From: JBBDMC01 sp963826055
Lineage (GTDB): Bacteria > Pseudomonadota > Alphaproteobacteria > Rhizobiales > Kaistiaceae
DNA: 64,000 bases
Assembly: GCA_963826055.1 (NCBI GenBank)
Contig: CAWGVO010000007.1
Location: 129,745 to 193,744, forward strand
Direction: 5' to 3'
Below, piece by piece: positions 35,481 to 47,064 of this stretch. How positions within the stretch are numbered: position 1 is the stretch's first letter; every line of letters starts with the position of its first letter. Made by a program: the position numbers and the translations under genes. The notes below the pieces were generated by a model that had not been told where the DNA came from, searched no databases, and saw nothing but the letters and a program-made list of their open reading frames with translations.

Positions 35481-37594
35481 GGCGAGCGCGCACGGCGCCG
35501 GGGCCGGCCGCATCGGCGGGCTGAAGCCGCCGGTCGCCGAACGGCGGCCGGTGACGACGACCCACCACGGCATCAGCCGAACGGACGACTACGCTTGGCT
35601 GCGCGCCGGCAACTGGCGCGAGGTGATGCACGACCCGTCCGTGCTCGCCCCCGACATCCGCGCCTACCTCGAGGCGGAGAACGCCTACGCCGAGGCGGCG
35701 ATGGCCGACGTCGAGCCGCTCCGCCTCAAGCTGTTCGAGGAGATGCGCGGGCGCATCAAGGAAGACGACTTCACCGTCCCCGCGCCGGACGGCGACTACG
35801 CCTATGCGTCGCGCTACCGGCACGGCGCCGAACATCCGCTGATCGTGCGCACCCGGCGCGACGGCAGCGACGAGAAGGTGCTGATCGACGGCGAGGCGAT
35901 GGCGGCGGGCAAGGCCTATTTCCGCATCGGCGGCGTCAGCCACAGCCCCGACCACCGCACCATCGCCTATTCCTACGACGACAAGGGATCGGAGTATTTC
36001 ACGCTCCACGTGCGCGAGGCGGAGAGCGGCCACGATCTCGCCGACGTGATCCCGGCAACCACCGGCGCCTCGGTGTGGGCGAACGACGGCAAGACGCTCT
36101 TCTACGTCTGGGTGGACGCCAACCACCGGCCGGCGCGGGTGCTGCGTCATGTGGTCGGCACCGATCCCGCCGACGACGTGGTGGTCTACGAGGACCGTGA
36201 CCCCGGCTTCTTCATCGGCGTCCGCAAGACCCAGTCGCACAAGTACATCACGATCGAGACCCACGACCACGAGACCTCGGAGGTCAGGGTGATCCCGGCC
36301 GACCGGCCGGCCAGCCGAGCCCAGGCTCATCGCCCGGCGGCGGACGGCGGAGGAGTACCACCTCGACCACAACGGCGACCGCTTCTTCATCATGACCAAC
36401 ACGCGCGGCGCCGAGGACTTCAAGATCGTCACCGCGCCGGTGGCTACCCCCGACCGGCGCCACTGGAGCGACCTCGTGCCCCACCGGCCGGGGCGCCTCA
36501 TCCTCGATTTCACCGTCTACAAGGATTTCCTCGTCAGGCTCGAGCGGGAATCGAGCCTGCCGCGCATCGTCATCCGCCATCTGGCGACCGGCGAGGAGCA
36601 CGCCATCGCCTTCGGCGAGGAGGCCTACGCGCTCGGCATGGTCGGCGGCTTCGAATTCGACACGACGACGCTCCGCTTCAGCTACTCGTCGATGACGACG
36701 CCGACCCAGATCTACGACTACGACATGGCGGCGCGCACGCGCGTGCTCCGCAAGGAAGACGAGGTCCCCTCCGGTCACGACCCCGACCAGTACGTCACCC
36801 GCCGCATTTTCGCGCCGGCGGCGGACGGCGAGACGGTGCCGGTCTCGCTCCTCTACCGCAAGGACACCCCGCTCGACGGCACCGCGCCCTGCCTGCTCTA
36901 CGGCTACGGCGCCTACGGCATGGCGATGCCCGCCTCGTTCGGCACCTCGCGCCTGTCGCTGGTCGACCGCGGCTTCGTCTACGCCATCGCCCACGTGCGG
37001 GGCGGCAAGGAGAAGGGCTATCGCTGGTACGCGGAGGGGCGCCGCCGCAAGAAGGTCAATACCTTCACCGATTTCATCGCGGCAGCTAAGTTTCTGATTG
37101 AGGAACGCTGCACCGCCCGCGGTCGCATCGTCGGCTGGGGCGGCTCGGCCGGGGGCCTCCTGATCGGCGCCGTCGCCAACATGGCCGGCGACCTCTTCGC
37201 CGGCCTGATCGCCGAGGTTCCCTTCGTCGACACGCTCACCACCATGCTCGACAAGTCGCTGCCGCTGACACCGCCGGAGTGGCCGGAGTGGGGCAATCCC
37301 ATCACCAGCAAGGCCGACTACAAACTCATCGCCTCGTACTCGCCGATCGACAACGTGCGGGCGCAGCCCTACCCGGCGATCCTCGCGCTCGGCGGCCTCA
37401 CCGATCCCAGGGTCACCTACTGGGAACCGGCGAAGTGGGTGGCGAAGCTCCGCGCCACCAGGACCGACGACCATCTGTTGATCCTGAGGACCAACATGGA
37501 GGCCGGCCACGGCGGCGCCTCGGGCCGCTTCGATCGCCTCAACGAGACGGCCTTCGCCACCGCCTTCGCGCTGAAGGTGGTGGGCAAGACCTAG
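35461..37594 (+). CDS. S9A prolyl oligopeptidase (protease II-like)
   Basis: Reading from ATG 35461 gives the N-terminal beta-propeller (RTDDYAWLRAGNWREVMHDP; GDYAYASRYRHGAEHPLIVR). The frame changes near 36310 and continues ARRRTAEEYHLDHNGDRFFI. The hydrolase domain holds LLYGYGAYGMAMPASFGTSR, the nucleophile in GWGGSAGGLLIGAVANM, ALGGLTDPRVTYWEPAKWVA (Asp) and NMEAGHGGASGRFDRLNETA (His). Joined length is about 710 residues, normal for oligopeptidase B. It cleaves short peptides after basic residues; cytoplasmic. Translationally linked to msrB. Confidence 0.88.
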
Positions 37595-37670
37595 GCAACC
37601 GTCGACCAAAAGGCGGGCTCGCAACGACTCGCCGCTCCTGCAACAATGGCAGCGGATCACGGAGGACCCG

Positions 37671-39019
37671 TTGCAGGATCACATTGCCGACCTGACCGGC
37701 ATCGCGGTGATCGCCACCGTGGCGGTTTCGCTTGGCTTCGTGCTCATGCGGCTGAAGCAGCCGCCGATCGTCGGCTACATCCTGACCGGCGTTGTGCTCG
37801 GCCCGACCGGTGTCGGGCTGGTTTCGAGCAGCAACGCGATGACGCTGCTGGCCGAGCTCGGCGTCATCATGCTCCTGTTCCTGATCGGCATGGAGTTGTC
37901 GATCCGCGTGTTCACCGGCGTCGCCGCGGTGGCGGGGGCGGTGGCGGCGGGACAGATCGCCGTGGCGCTGCTGGTGACCGGCGTGTTCGGCTACCTGCTC
38001 GGCTGGCCGCTCGAGCAGATCGTCGCGCTCGGCTTCATCGTCGCGATCTCCTCGACCGCGGTCGCCATCCAGATGCTGGAGGAGGTCGACGAGCTGAGGA
38101 CGTCGATGGGGCGCATCACCATCGGCGTGCTGATCGCCCAGGACATCGCGGTGGTCCCCATGCTGATCGTGGTCGATTCCTTCAGCGGCCACACCAGCAT
38201 CGCAGTGGGTGGCGATCAAGGTCGCCGTGGCCGCCGTCCTGATCGTCGCGTTCCTGCGCTACCTCGGCACGCGGCCGGGCAAGCTCCGCCTCCCCTTCAG
38301 CGAAGCCATCGCCGGCCGCGTCGACCTGGTGGCGATGGCGAGCCTCGCCTTCTGCTTCGCGGCGGCCAGCGTCACCAGCTTCGTCGGCCTGTCGGCGGCG
38401 TTCGGCGCCTTCCTGGCCGGCCTGGTGATCGCCGGTTCGATGCTGAGGTCCGAGGCGATCGCCGCCACCCGGCCCATCCAGAGCGTCCTGATCGTCATCT
38501 TCTTCCTGTCGATCGGCCTGCTGATCGACCTCGACTTCATCGTCGCCAACCTGGGAACGGTCGTCCTGTTCGTGCTGGCGGTGCTGGCGATCAAATCGAT
38601 CGTCAACGTGGCGCTGCTCGAGGTTCGCCGGCCAGACGTGGGAGCTCGCCTTTCCCGCCGGCCTGATGATGGCGCAGATCGGCGAGTTCTCGTTCGTTCT
38701 CGCCGCCACCGGCTTCGCCAACGGCGCCATCAACGGCGACGCCTACCGGCTGGCGATCGCGGTGATCGCCATCTCGCTGCTGGTCAGCCCCATCTGGATG
38801 ATCTCGGTCCGGCGCTTCCTGCGCGTCGCCGAGGACGGCATCTCGGATTTCCGCAGCGCGCTCGCCGAGGTCTATGCCGGCGAGATCGAGGAATTCGAGC
38901 GCGGGCGGGCGGCGCTCGGCCGGCTGGTGGCGTTCATCGGCACGGCAGGCGACGGCGCTGTGGATCGTGGTGCAGCGCCGACGCGCCGGCGGGTCCAGAC
39001 AGACCGCCGGCGCCGGTGA
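37671..39019 (+). CDS. CPA2-type monovalent cation/proton antiporter (frameshifted)
   Basis: The start is a TTG with GGAGG eight bases upstream. LMRLKQPPIVGYILTGVVLG followed by PTGVGLV is the CPA2 (KefB/RosB) entry motif; EQIVALGFIVAISSTAVAIQ and GVLIAQDIAVVPMLIVV follow. Shifts near 38205 and 38625 separate the middle part (VDLVAMASLAFCFAAASVTS; AAFGAFLAGLVIAGSMLRSE) and the end (GLMMAQIGEFSFVLAATGFA). About 450 residues and 12-13 helices. It exchanges K+ or Na+ for H+ at the inner membrane. No TrkA-N domain is visible. The last 20-30 residues are uncertain. Confidence 0.85.
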
Positions 39020-39110
39020 CGGTCGAGCGCCGATCCGCCCGCCGCCGAGGAAGAGGAGAAGCCGACCGCCGGGCAGCCGTGAGCCACGGCCGGCGCCGGT
39101 CTCAGCGCGG

Positions 39111-39718
39111 TCAGGCGCGGCGACCGCCTTCTCGTACAGCTCGAGCACGTAGTCCCAGTTGATGAGGTTGTCGACGAAGGCCTCGAGGTATTTCGGCCGC
39201 GCGTTGCGGTAGTCGATGTAATAGGAGTGCTCCCAGACGTCGCAGCCGAGGATCGGCATGCCGCCGTGGACCAGCGGGTTCTCGCCGTTCGGCGTCTTCA
39301 TGATCGACAGCTTGCCGTCGCGCACCGAGACCCAGCACCAGCCCGAGCCGAACTGGGTGGCGCCGGCCTGCATGAAGTCGGTGCGGAACTTGTCGTAGCC
39401 GCCGAGATCGGAATCGATCGCCTTGGCCAGCGCGCCCGGCAGCTTGTTGCCGCCGCCGCCCTTCTTCATCCACTTCCAGAAATGGATGTGGTTGTAGTGC
39501 TGGCCGGCGTTGTTGAAGAGGCCGGCGTTCTTCGAATAGCTCTGCTTGACGATGTCCTCGAGGCTCTTGTCCTCCAGCCCCGAGCCCTTCAGCAGGTTGT
39601 TGCCGTTGGTGACGTAGGCCTGGTGATGCTTGTCGTGGTGATATTCGAGCGTTTCTTTCGACATGTAGGGCTGCAGCGCCTCGTAGTCGTACGGCAGCGC
39701 GGGAAGTTCGAAGGCCAT
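39111..39718 (-). CDS. sodB: Superoxide dismutase, Fe type
   Basis: Starts MAFELPALPYDYEALQPYMS after AGAGGAG. The metal ligands stand in LEYHHDKHHQAYVTNGNNLL, GQHYNHIHFWKWM and LGCDVWEHSYYIDYRN; AGATQFGSGWCWVSV points to the Fe form. In the present frame no stop follows; one added base near 39115 gives YEKAVAA and a stop at 39111, a protein of 202 residues, the usual length. Cytoplasmic superoxide detoxification. Convergent with the CPA2 gene. Confidence 0.95.
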
Positions 39719-39852
39719 GGCGTTCTCCTCTGATTTCGATGGCGGGGCGGCCGCCGCGGTCGGATCGCGTGATCGCGGCGGCGGAAAGGGATGGCTCGAG
39801 GCGGAACATAGGCCGCGGCCCGCCGTCCGACAACAGGGCGCGCGGTGCGCCG

Positions 39853-41434
39853 TCAGCTTCTCAGGATGCCGCCGAGCACGCCGCGCACGATGGCGCGGCC
39901 GACCGAGCCGCCGAGCGAGCCGCCGACCTCTTTGCCGATGTCGGCCGCCAGCCCGCCGACCACCCGCGTCGTCACCGTGCGGGTGACCGAGCGGGCGACG
40001 CGCTGGGTGGTCGTCAGCCGCTGGCCGCGCGGCCGGTTGGTGCCGAAGATGCCGCCGATCATGCCGCCGATGCCGCCGATGCCGCCGCCCTCGCTCCTTC
40101 TCCTGCTGGCGCGGGCTCGCGCGACCTCGGTCGTAACCTTGGTCTCGATGCGCATCGACAGCACCTCGAAGGCGGACTCGCGGTCGACCGGCTTGTCGTA
40201 GATCGTGCCGATCGGGCTCATGGCGATCACCTTGCGGCGCTCCTCGTCGGTGATGGTGCCGATCCGCGACGACGGCGGCCGGATCAGCGTGCGCTGGACC
40301 ATCGAGGGGATGCCCTTGTCCTCCAGCGTCGAGACCAGCGCCTCGCCGACGCCGAGCTGGGTGATCACTTCGTAGGCGGAGAAGTCCGGGTTGGGGCGGA
40401 AGGTGTCGGCGGCGGCCTTCACCGCCTTCTGCTCGCGCGGCGAGTAGGCGCGCAGCGCATGCTGGACGCGGTTGCCGAGCTGGGCGAGCACGTCGTCCGG
40501 CACGTCGAGCGGGTTCTGCGTGACGAAATAGACGCCGACGCCCTTGGAGCGGATCAGCCGCACCACCTGCTCGATCTTGTCGAGCAGCGCCTTCGGCGCG
40601 TCGTCGAACAACAGGTGCGCCTCGTCGAAGAAGAACACCAGCCGCGGCTTTTCCGGGTCGCCGATCTCGGGCAGCTCCTCGAACAGCTCCGACATCAGCC
40701 ACAGCAGGAACGTCGCGTAGAGCCGCGGCGACTGCATGAGCGTGCCGGCGGCGAGCACGTTGATGATGCCGCGCCCGTCGGTGGTGGTGCGCATCAGTTC
40801 GCCGATCGGCAGCGCCGGCTCGCCGAAGAACTGCTCGCCGCCCTGCTCGTCGAGCACCAGCAGCGCGCGCTGCACCGCGCCGACCGACGCCTTGGAGACG
40901 TTGCCGTAGCGCACCTTCAGCTCGTCCGCCTTCTCGGCGACGTAGGGGAGCAGCGCCTGCAGGTCCTTGAGGTCGAGAAGCAGCAGCCCCTCGTCGTCGG
41001 CGAGGCGGAAGGCGATGTTGAGCACGCCCTCCTGGGTGTCGTTGAGGTTGAGCAGCCGCGACAGCAGCAGCGGCCCCATCTCCGAGACGGTGGTGCGGAT
41101 CGGGTGGCCGTCCTTGCCGAACAGGTCCCAGAACACCACCGGGAACGCCTCGAACTTGTATTCGTCGGCGAAGCCGATGGTCTCGGCCCGCTTGGTCAGG
41201 AAATCCTTGGGCTCGCCGGCCATCGCCAGCCCGGCGACGTCGCCCTTGATGTCGGCGCAGAACACCGGCACGCCGGCCTTGGAGAAGCCTTCCGCCATGA
41301 TCTGCAGCGACACGGTCTTGCCGGTGCCGGTGGCGCCGGTGACGAGGCCGTGGCGGTTGGCGTACGGCAGGTTGACGTACTCCGGCCGCGTGCTGGTGCC
41401 GAGATAGACCTTGCCGGCTTTGAAGAACGGTCAT
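39853..41434 (-). CDS. HerA-like ATPase (DUF853/YjgR family)
   Basis: The probable start ATG 41434 leads, after a one-base shift, to FFKAGKVYLGTSTRPEYVNL and the Walker A motif in VTGATGTGKTVSLQIMAEGF. Walker B lies in KPRLVFFFDEAHLLFDDAPK, followed by the sensor VGVYFVTQNPLDVPDDVLAQ. The C-terminal part carries Arg-rich and Gly-rich low-complexity stretches. About 527 residues, normal for YjgR/DUF853. These are HerA/FtsK-like ATPases of unknown substrate. The gene is free of errors from 41313 to the stop. Confidence 0.88.
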
Positions 41435-41507
41435 GGCGCCCCTGCCTCTCCCTTCGATGATCGGCGGGCTTATAGGTTTGCCGGGCGCCCTGCCGCAATG
41501 ATCGCGG

Positions 41508-42893
41508 TCACTCGGCTGCCAGCGCCGCCAGGATCCGCGCCCACGAGCGGATGCCGCCGTGGAAGCTCGAAAGTTCGTATTTCTCGTTCGGCGAATGGAT
41601 GCGGTCGTCGTCGAGGCCGAAGCCGACCATCAGCGAATCCATGCCGAGCACCTCCTTGAGGTCGGCGACGACCGGGATCGAGCCGCCGCCGCCGACCAGC
41701 GCCGGCTCGACCCCCCATTCGTCGGCGCAGCGCGCGCGCGCGCCCGGCCGAGCCACGGCCCGTCGAGCGGCAGCCTGAGGCGCGCGGCCGCCGGCGTAGG
41801 GCGTGAACTCGGCCGAGCAGTCGGCCGGCAGCCGGGCGCGGACGAAGTCGCGGAAGCTCGCCCGGATGCGCTCCGGGTCCTGGTCGCCGACCAGCCGGAA
41901 CGACACCTTGGCGCTCGCCTTCGCCGGGATCACCGTCTTGAAGCCGCGCTCGACGTAGCCGCCGACGATGCCGTTCACCTCGCAGGTCGGCCGCGCCCAC
42001 AGCATCTCCAGCACCGAGCGGCCGCGCTCGCCGGCCGGCACCGACAGGCCGACGTCGCCGAGGAACTCGCGCCGCGTCGAAGTCGAGCGCCGCCCACTGG
42101 CGCTTGATCTCGTCCGGAAGCTCGGCGACCCCGTCGTAGAAGCCGGGGAGCGTCACCCGGCCGTCGTCGTCGTGCAGCGCGGCGAGCACGCGCCGCCAGC
42201 ACATGGATCGGGTTGCGGCGCGGCGCCGCCGAACAGGCCGGAGTGGAGGTCGCGGTTGGCGGCGCGTGATGGTCACCTCCTCGGCGACGAGCCCGCGCAG
42301 CGAGGTGGTGATCGCCGGGCGTTCGCGGCTCCACATGCCGGTGTCGCAGATCAGCGCCACGTCGGCCTTCAGCTCGTCGGCGTTGGCCTGCAGGAACGGC
42401 TTGAGGTTGGCGCTGCCCGATTCCTCCTCGCCCTCGAGCAGCATGGTCACCTTGAGCGGCAGGCTGCCGGTCACCTCCTTCCAGGCGCGGGCCGCCTCGA
42501 CGAAGGTCATCAGCTGGCCCTTGTCGTCGCAGGCGCCGCGCGCGGCGATCACCTTGCGGTCGCCGGCGAGCGTCACCAGCCGCGGCTCGAACGGCGGCGT
42601 CTCCCACAGGTCGATCGGATCGACCGGCTGGACGTCGTAGTGCCCGTAAAACATCACGTGCGGGTCCGGGGCCGTCGTGATGGCCGACGACGATCGGATG
42701 GCCGGGCGTCGCCCGCGGCGCCGGCGGCAAAGCCCATCGCCGACAGCTCGGCGGTCAGCCACTCCGCGGCGGTGCGGCACGATCCGGCGTAGGCGGGATC
42801 GGTCGAGATGCTTTCGATGCGCAGCAGCGCGAACAGGCGTTCGAGGCTCGACGCGAGATGGTCGTCGATGGTGGCGAGAACGGAATCGAGCAT
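41508..42893 (-). CDS. M20 family metallopeptidase, dipeptidase-like (frameshifted)
   Basis: Starts MLDSVLATIDDHLASSLERL at 42893 after GAGGAACACG. The metal site is seen in PHVMFYGHYDVQPVDP (His, Asp) and GACDDKGQLMTFVEAARAWK (Asp bridge); LEGEEESGSANLKPFLQANA carries the catalytic Glu pair. After further shifts come LEMLWARPTCEVNGIVGGYV, TVIPAKASAKVSFRLVGDQD, and the end DDDRIHSPNEKYELSSFHGG with the last His ligand. At least four frame changes occur (near 42700, 42270, 42080, 41750). About 460 residues, like carnosinase-type dipeptidases. Confidence 0.85.
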
Positions 42894-43029
42894 CGTGTTC
42901 CTCGTCGGGCGGTTGAGGCGTCGCACGATAGAACGCGATTGCGGCCAGGGAAAGCTCCGGCCCGCCCTTGCAAATCGTCGCCGCCTCGGGTGACATGCGC
43001 CGATCCGGCATCAGAGGAGGCGAGGAACC

Positions 43030-43375
43030 ATGGACGAGCTGATCGCCAAAATCGCCGCCGAGGCCGGGCATCGACCCGGCGCTCGCCCGCAAGGCCCTCG
43101 CGATCATCGTCAACTTCCTGTCGCGCGAGGCGCCCCCGACACGCCCAGGCGCTGCTCGACAAGCTGCCCGGCGCCCGCGAGCTTGCCGGCGAAGCGTCGG
43201 CGGCGGCGGCGGCGGCATCATGGGGGTGTTCAACGACCTTTCCAGCGCCGGCCTCGGCCTCGGTGCCGTCCAGCAGGTGGCCGGCAACTTCGTCGCCTAC
43301 GCGCGCAAAAAGGCGGGCGACGCCGAGGTCGATGCCGTGGTCAGCGCCATTCCCGGCCTCAGCCAGTTCGTCTGA
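43030..43375 (+). CDS. DUF2267/DUF2780-like small protein (frameshifted)
   Basis: MDELIAKIAAEAG, then DPALARKALAIIVNFLSREA and PDDAQALLDKLPGARELAGE-type sequence, a Gly-rich turn, and MGVFNDLSSAGLGLGAVQQV and SAIPGLSQFV at the end, reading across three frame changes (near 43065, 43135, 43205). About 115 residues. This arrangement is common in small alphaproteobacterial proteins of the DUF2267/DUF2780 type, whose function is unknown. Confidence 0.65.
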
Positions 43376-43435
43376 GGCGGTACGACTGGTATAACGCCGG
43401 CGATTGTCGAAGCGATCGCCGGCGTGGCCTGAACG

Positions 43436-44876
43436 ATGATCTCTCTTTCGCCGCTTGCCGACGGCTTTCTCGTCGTCTACCGAAGACGACTGGCGGGCGC
43501 TGGTCGCCCGTGCCGGGCCGCGCGCGCCGGACGATCTCGCCAGCCGGAGCGACGACGGGATCGCCGTCGGGCCGATCTACCGCCGCGCCGCCGATGGCTA
43601 CGCCATCCCGGCCCGGCCGCCGGCCGAGCGCTGGCGGATCGTCCAGCGGCTTCGCGCCGGCGACGCTGCCTCGGCGGGGCAGCAGTGCGCGGCGAGGCGA
43701 TCGCCGGCGGCGCCGACGGCGTCGCGCTGGTTTTCGCCACGAGCGCCCATCCCGCTTCCCGGCGGCCTTTCAGCCGCCGCGGCGGCCGATCTCGTTCGCG
43801 CCTTCTCCGAGCGCCCTCCCCGACGGCGCCCTCCTCGCGCTCGATGCCGGCGAGGCGACGCCGTCGCTGGCCGCCCGGTTCGTCGAGGCGGCGGCGGGCA
43901 AGCGGTGGCGGCTCGTTCTCGCCTTCGATCCGATCGCGACCCTCGCCGCGCTCGGCCGCGCGGGCCGGGCAGTCGACGACAGCGCCGCCGACATCGTCGC
44001 GCTGGCCCGCTCCTTCGACGCGCACGCCATCCACGGCACCGTCGCCGTTGCCGACGGGCGGCTGTGGCATGCCGGCGGCGCGTCGGAGGCGCAGGAACTC
44101 GCCGCGGTCCTGGCGACCGTGGTGTGGCTCGCCCGCCGCTTCGAGGCAGGCGGACATTCCCTCGACGAGGCCGCCACCCGGATCGCCGTCGCGCTCGCCG
44201 CCGACGCCGACCAGTTCCTGACCATCGCCAAGTTCCGCGCCGCGCGGCTCCTCCTCGCGCGCGTGTTCGAGGCGGCCGGGCGTCGCGGCGCCGCCGCTGC
44301 CGATCCACGCCGAGACCGCGTGGCGGATGATGAGTGCGCCGCGACCCCACACCAACATCCTGCAGGACCACGACCGCCGCCTTCTCGGCCGCGGTCGGTG
44401 GCGCCGATTCGATTGCCGTGCTTGCCGTTCGATGCAGCTTGCCGGCGGGGCCGATCCGCTCGCCGACCGCCTCGCCCGCAACACCCAGTCGATCCTGGCC
44501 GAAGAGGCCCAGCTCTTCCGCGTCGCCGATCCGGGCGCGGGATCCGGCGCGATCGAGGCGCTGACCGCCGACCTCGCCGCGGCTGCCTGGAAGAAGTTCC
44601 AGGCGATCGAGGCGGCGGGCGGCATCGTGCCGCGCTCGCCTCCGGCACGCTCCAGAAGGACATCGCCGCCGTTCGCGACGCCCGCCTCGGCCGCGATCCG
44701 CGAACGGGCTGCGTTGATGGTCGGCGTCAACGCCTACGTCGACGAGCGCGCAGAGCGCGGGTGAAGCGCCGCCGACCCGCCCGACGCTGCCGGGCGGCGA
44801 GGCCGCGGAGGAAATCGAGCCGCTGGTGTTCACGCGCCTCGCCGAGGCGTTCGAAGGGACGACGGAGCCGGCGTGA
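43436..44876 (+). CDS. mutA: Methylmalonyl-CoA mutase, small (beta) subunit
   Basis: Fragments in different frames follow the family order: TEDDWRALVARAG, GIAVGPIYRRAADG, RLVLAFDPIATLAALGRAGR, HAIHGTVAVADGRLWHAGGA, TVVWLARRFEAGGHSLDEAA, KFRAARLLLARVFEAAG, MMSARDPHTNIL and ADPLADRLARNTQSILAEEA. At least eight frame changes are needed. The C-terminal domain in MutA lacks the cobalamin-binding His motif, and none is visible here. Its stop overlaps the mutB GTG. It forms the heterodimer with MutB that converts methylmalonyl-CoA and succinyl-CoA. Confidence 0.82.
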
Positions 44877-47056
44877 ACCCGCGCGCCTCCGCCCTCCCCG
44901 ATTTCAGCGCGCTGGCGTGGCAGCCGCCGGCGGCGCATCCCGACGCCGCGTCAGCGGCGTGGGAGACGCCGGCGGGCATTCCGATCAAGAACGTTTACGG
45001 GGCCGCGCGACCTCGAAGGCATCGATTTCCTCGACACCTGGCCGGGGCTGCGCGCCGTATCTCCGCGGCCCCTACCCGACGATGTACGTCGACAAGCCGT
45101 GGACGATCCGCCAGTACGCCGGCTTCTCGACCGCCGAGGACTCCAACGCCTTCTACCGGCGCAACCTCGCCGGCGGTCAGAAGGGCCTGTCGGTCGCCTT
45201 CGACCTGCCCACCCACCGCGGCTACGATTCCGACAACCCGCGCATCGCCGGCGACGTCGGCATGGCGGGCGTCGCCATCGATTCGATCTACGACATGCGC
45301 ACGCTGTTCGACGGCATCCCGCTCGGCGAGATCAGCGTGTCGATGACCATGAACGGCGCCGTGCTGCCGGTGATGGCGCTCTACATCGTCGCGGCGGAGG
45401 AACAGGGCGTGCCGCAGGCCGCCCTCTCCGGGACCATCCAGAACGACATCCTCAAGGAGTTCATGGTCCGCAACACCTACATCTACCCGCCGGAGGCCTC
45501 GCTGCGGATCGTCGGCGACATCATCGCCTACACCGCCGCCAACATGCCGAAGTTCAACCCGATCTCGGTCAGCGGCTACCACATGCAGGAGGCCGGGGCG
45601 ACGGCCGACCTCGAGCTCGCCTATACGCTCGCCGACGGGCTGGAATACGTGCGCGCCGCCGCCGCGACCGGGCCTCGACAGTCGACGCCTTCGCGCCGCG
45701 CGTCTCCTTCTTCTTCGACATCGGCATGAACTTCTTCATGGAGGTGGCGAAGCTGCGGGCCGCGCGCCTGCTCTGGGCGAAGCTGATGAAGGAGCGGTTC
45801 GCCCGCCGAGCGACCGCTCGCTGGTGCTGCGCGCCCATTGCCAGACCTCGGGCTGGTCGCTCGCCGCCGACGATCCGTTCAACAACGTGGTGCGCACCGC
45901 CATCGAGGCGATGGCGGCGACGCAGGGCGGCACCCAGTCGCTCCACACCAACGCCCTCGACGAGGCGCTGGCGCTGCCGACCGATTTCTCCGCCCGCATC
46001 GCCCGCAACACCCAGCTCTTCCTCCAGGCCGAATCCGGCACCACCCGCATCATCGACCCGTGGGGCGGCTCCTTCTACGTCGAGCGGCTGACCTACGAGC
46101 TCGCGGCGCGCGCGCTCGCCCACATCGCCGAGGTCGACGAGCTCGGCGGCATGGCGAAGGCGATCGCCGACGGCCTGCCGCAATCGCGCATCGAGGCGGC
46201 GGCGACGCTGACGCAGGCCGACATCGATTCCGGCAAGCAGGTGGTGGTCGGCGTCAACCGATACCGCGCCGAGCGAGGAGACGCCGATCGAGGTGCTCAA
46301 GGTGGACAATTCGGCGGTGCGCGCGGCGCAGGTCGCCAAGCTCAAGCGCCTTAGGGCCGAGCGCGACGCGGCCGCGACGCGCACCGCGCTCGCGGCGCTC
46401 ACCGACGCGCCGCGCAGCGGCAGCGGCAATCTGCTCGCCGCCGCCGTCGACGCGGCGCGCGCCAAGGCGACCGTCGGCGAGATCAGCGAGGCGCTGGAGG
46501 CTGCCTTCGGCCGCTACGCAGGCCGAGCCGAAGGCGGTCGCCGGCGCCTACCGCCGCGAGGTCGGCGCGGCCGGCGGCGCCGTCGAGCGGGTGACGCGGC
46601 TGATCGAGCGCTTCCGCAGGACGACGGCCGGCAGCCGCGCATCCTCGTCGCCAAGATCGGGCAGGACGGCCACGACCGCGGCCAGAAGGTCATCGCCTCC
46701 GCCTTCGCCGATCTCGGCTTCGACGTCGACCTCGGGCCGCTCTTCCAGACGCCGGAGGAGGCGGCGGCGCTGGCGATCGCCAACGACGTCCACATCGTCG
46801 GCGTCTCGACGCTCGCCGCCGGCCACCTGACGCTGGTGCCGGCGCTGAAGCGCGCGCTGGAAGAGGCCGGCCGCCCCGACATCATGGTGGTGGTCGGCGG
46901 CGTCATCCCGCCGCAGGACCACGCGGCGCTCTACGAGGCCGGGCGTGGCGGCGATCTTCACGCCCGGGACCGTCATCACCGACGGCGGCCGAGAAGCTGA
47001 TCCACGATCTCAACCGCCGCCTCGGCTACGAGGAACCCGAGCGCGCGAATCTGTAG
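44873..47056 (+). CDS. mutB: Methylmalonyl-CoA mutase, large (alpha) subunit
   Basis: From a GTG start overlapping mutA. Substrate-binding residues stand in YPTMYVDKPWTIRQYAGFST and AEDSNAFYRRNLAGGQKGLS; further segments are VAFDLPTHRGYDSDNPRIAG, SVSMTMNGAVLPVMALYIVA and ISVSGYHMQEAGATADLELA. The cobalamin-binding domain has RILVAKIGQDGHDRGQKVIA (DxHxxG) and MVVVGGVIPPQDHAALYEAG. About seven frame changes interrupt the reading, but every conserved block is present, giving about 725 residues. It links propionate, odd-chain and branched amino-acid catabolism to the citrate cycle. Confidence 0.93.
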
Positions 47057-47064
47057 GGCGCGCC

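Noticed and set aside
44327..44764. Separate small genes within the mutA region
   Set aside because: These frames carry consecutive pieces of one methylmalonyl-CoA mutase small subunit, in family order, so they are fragments of a frameshifted gene.
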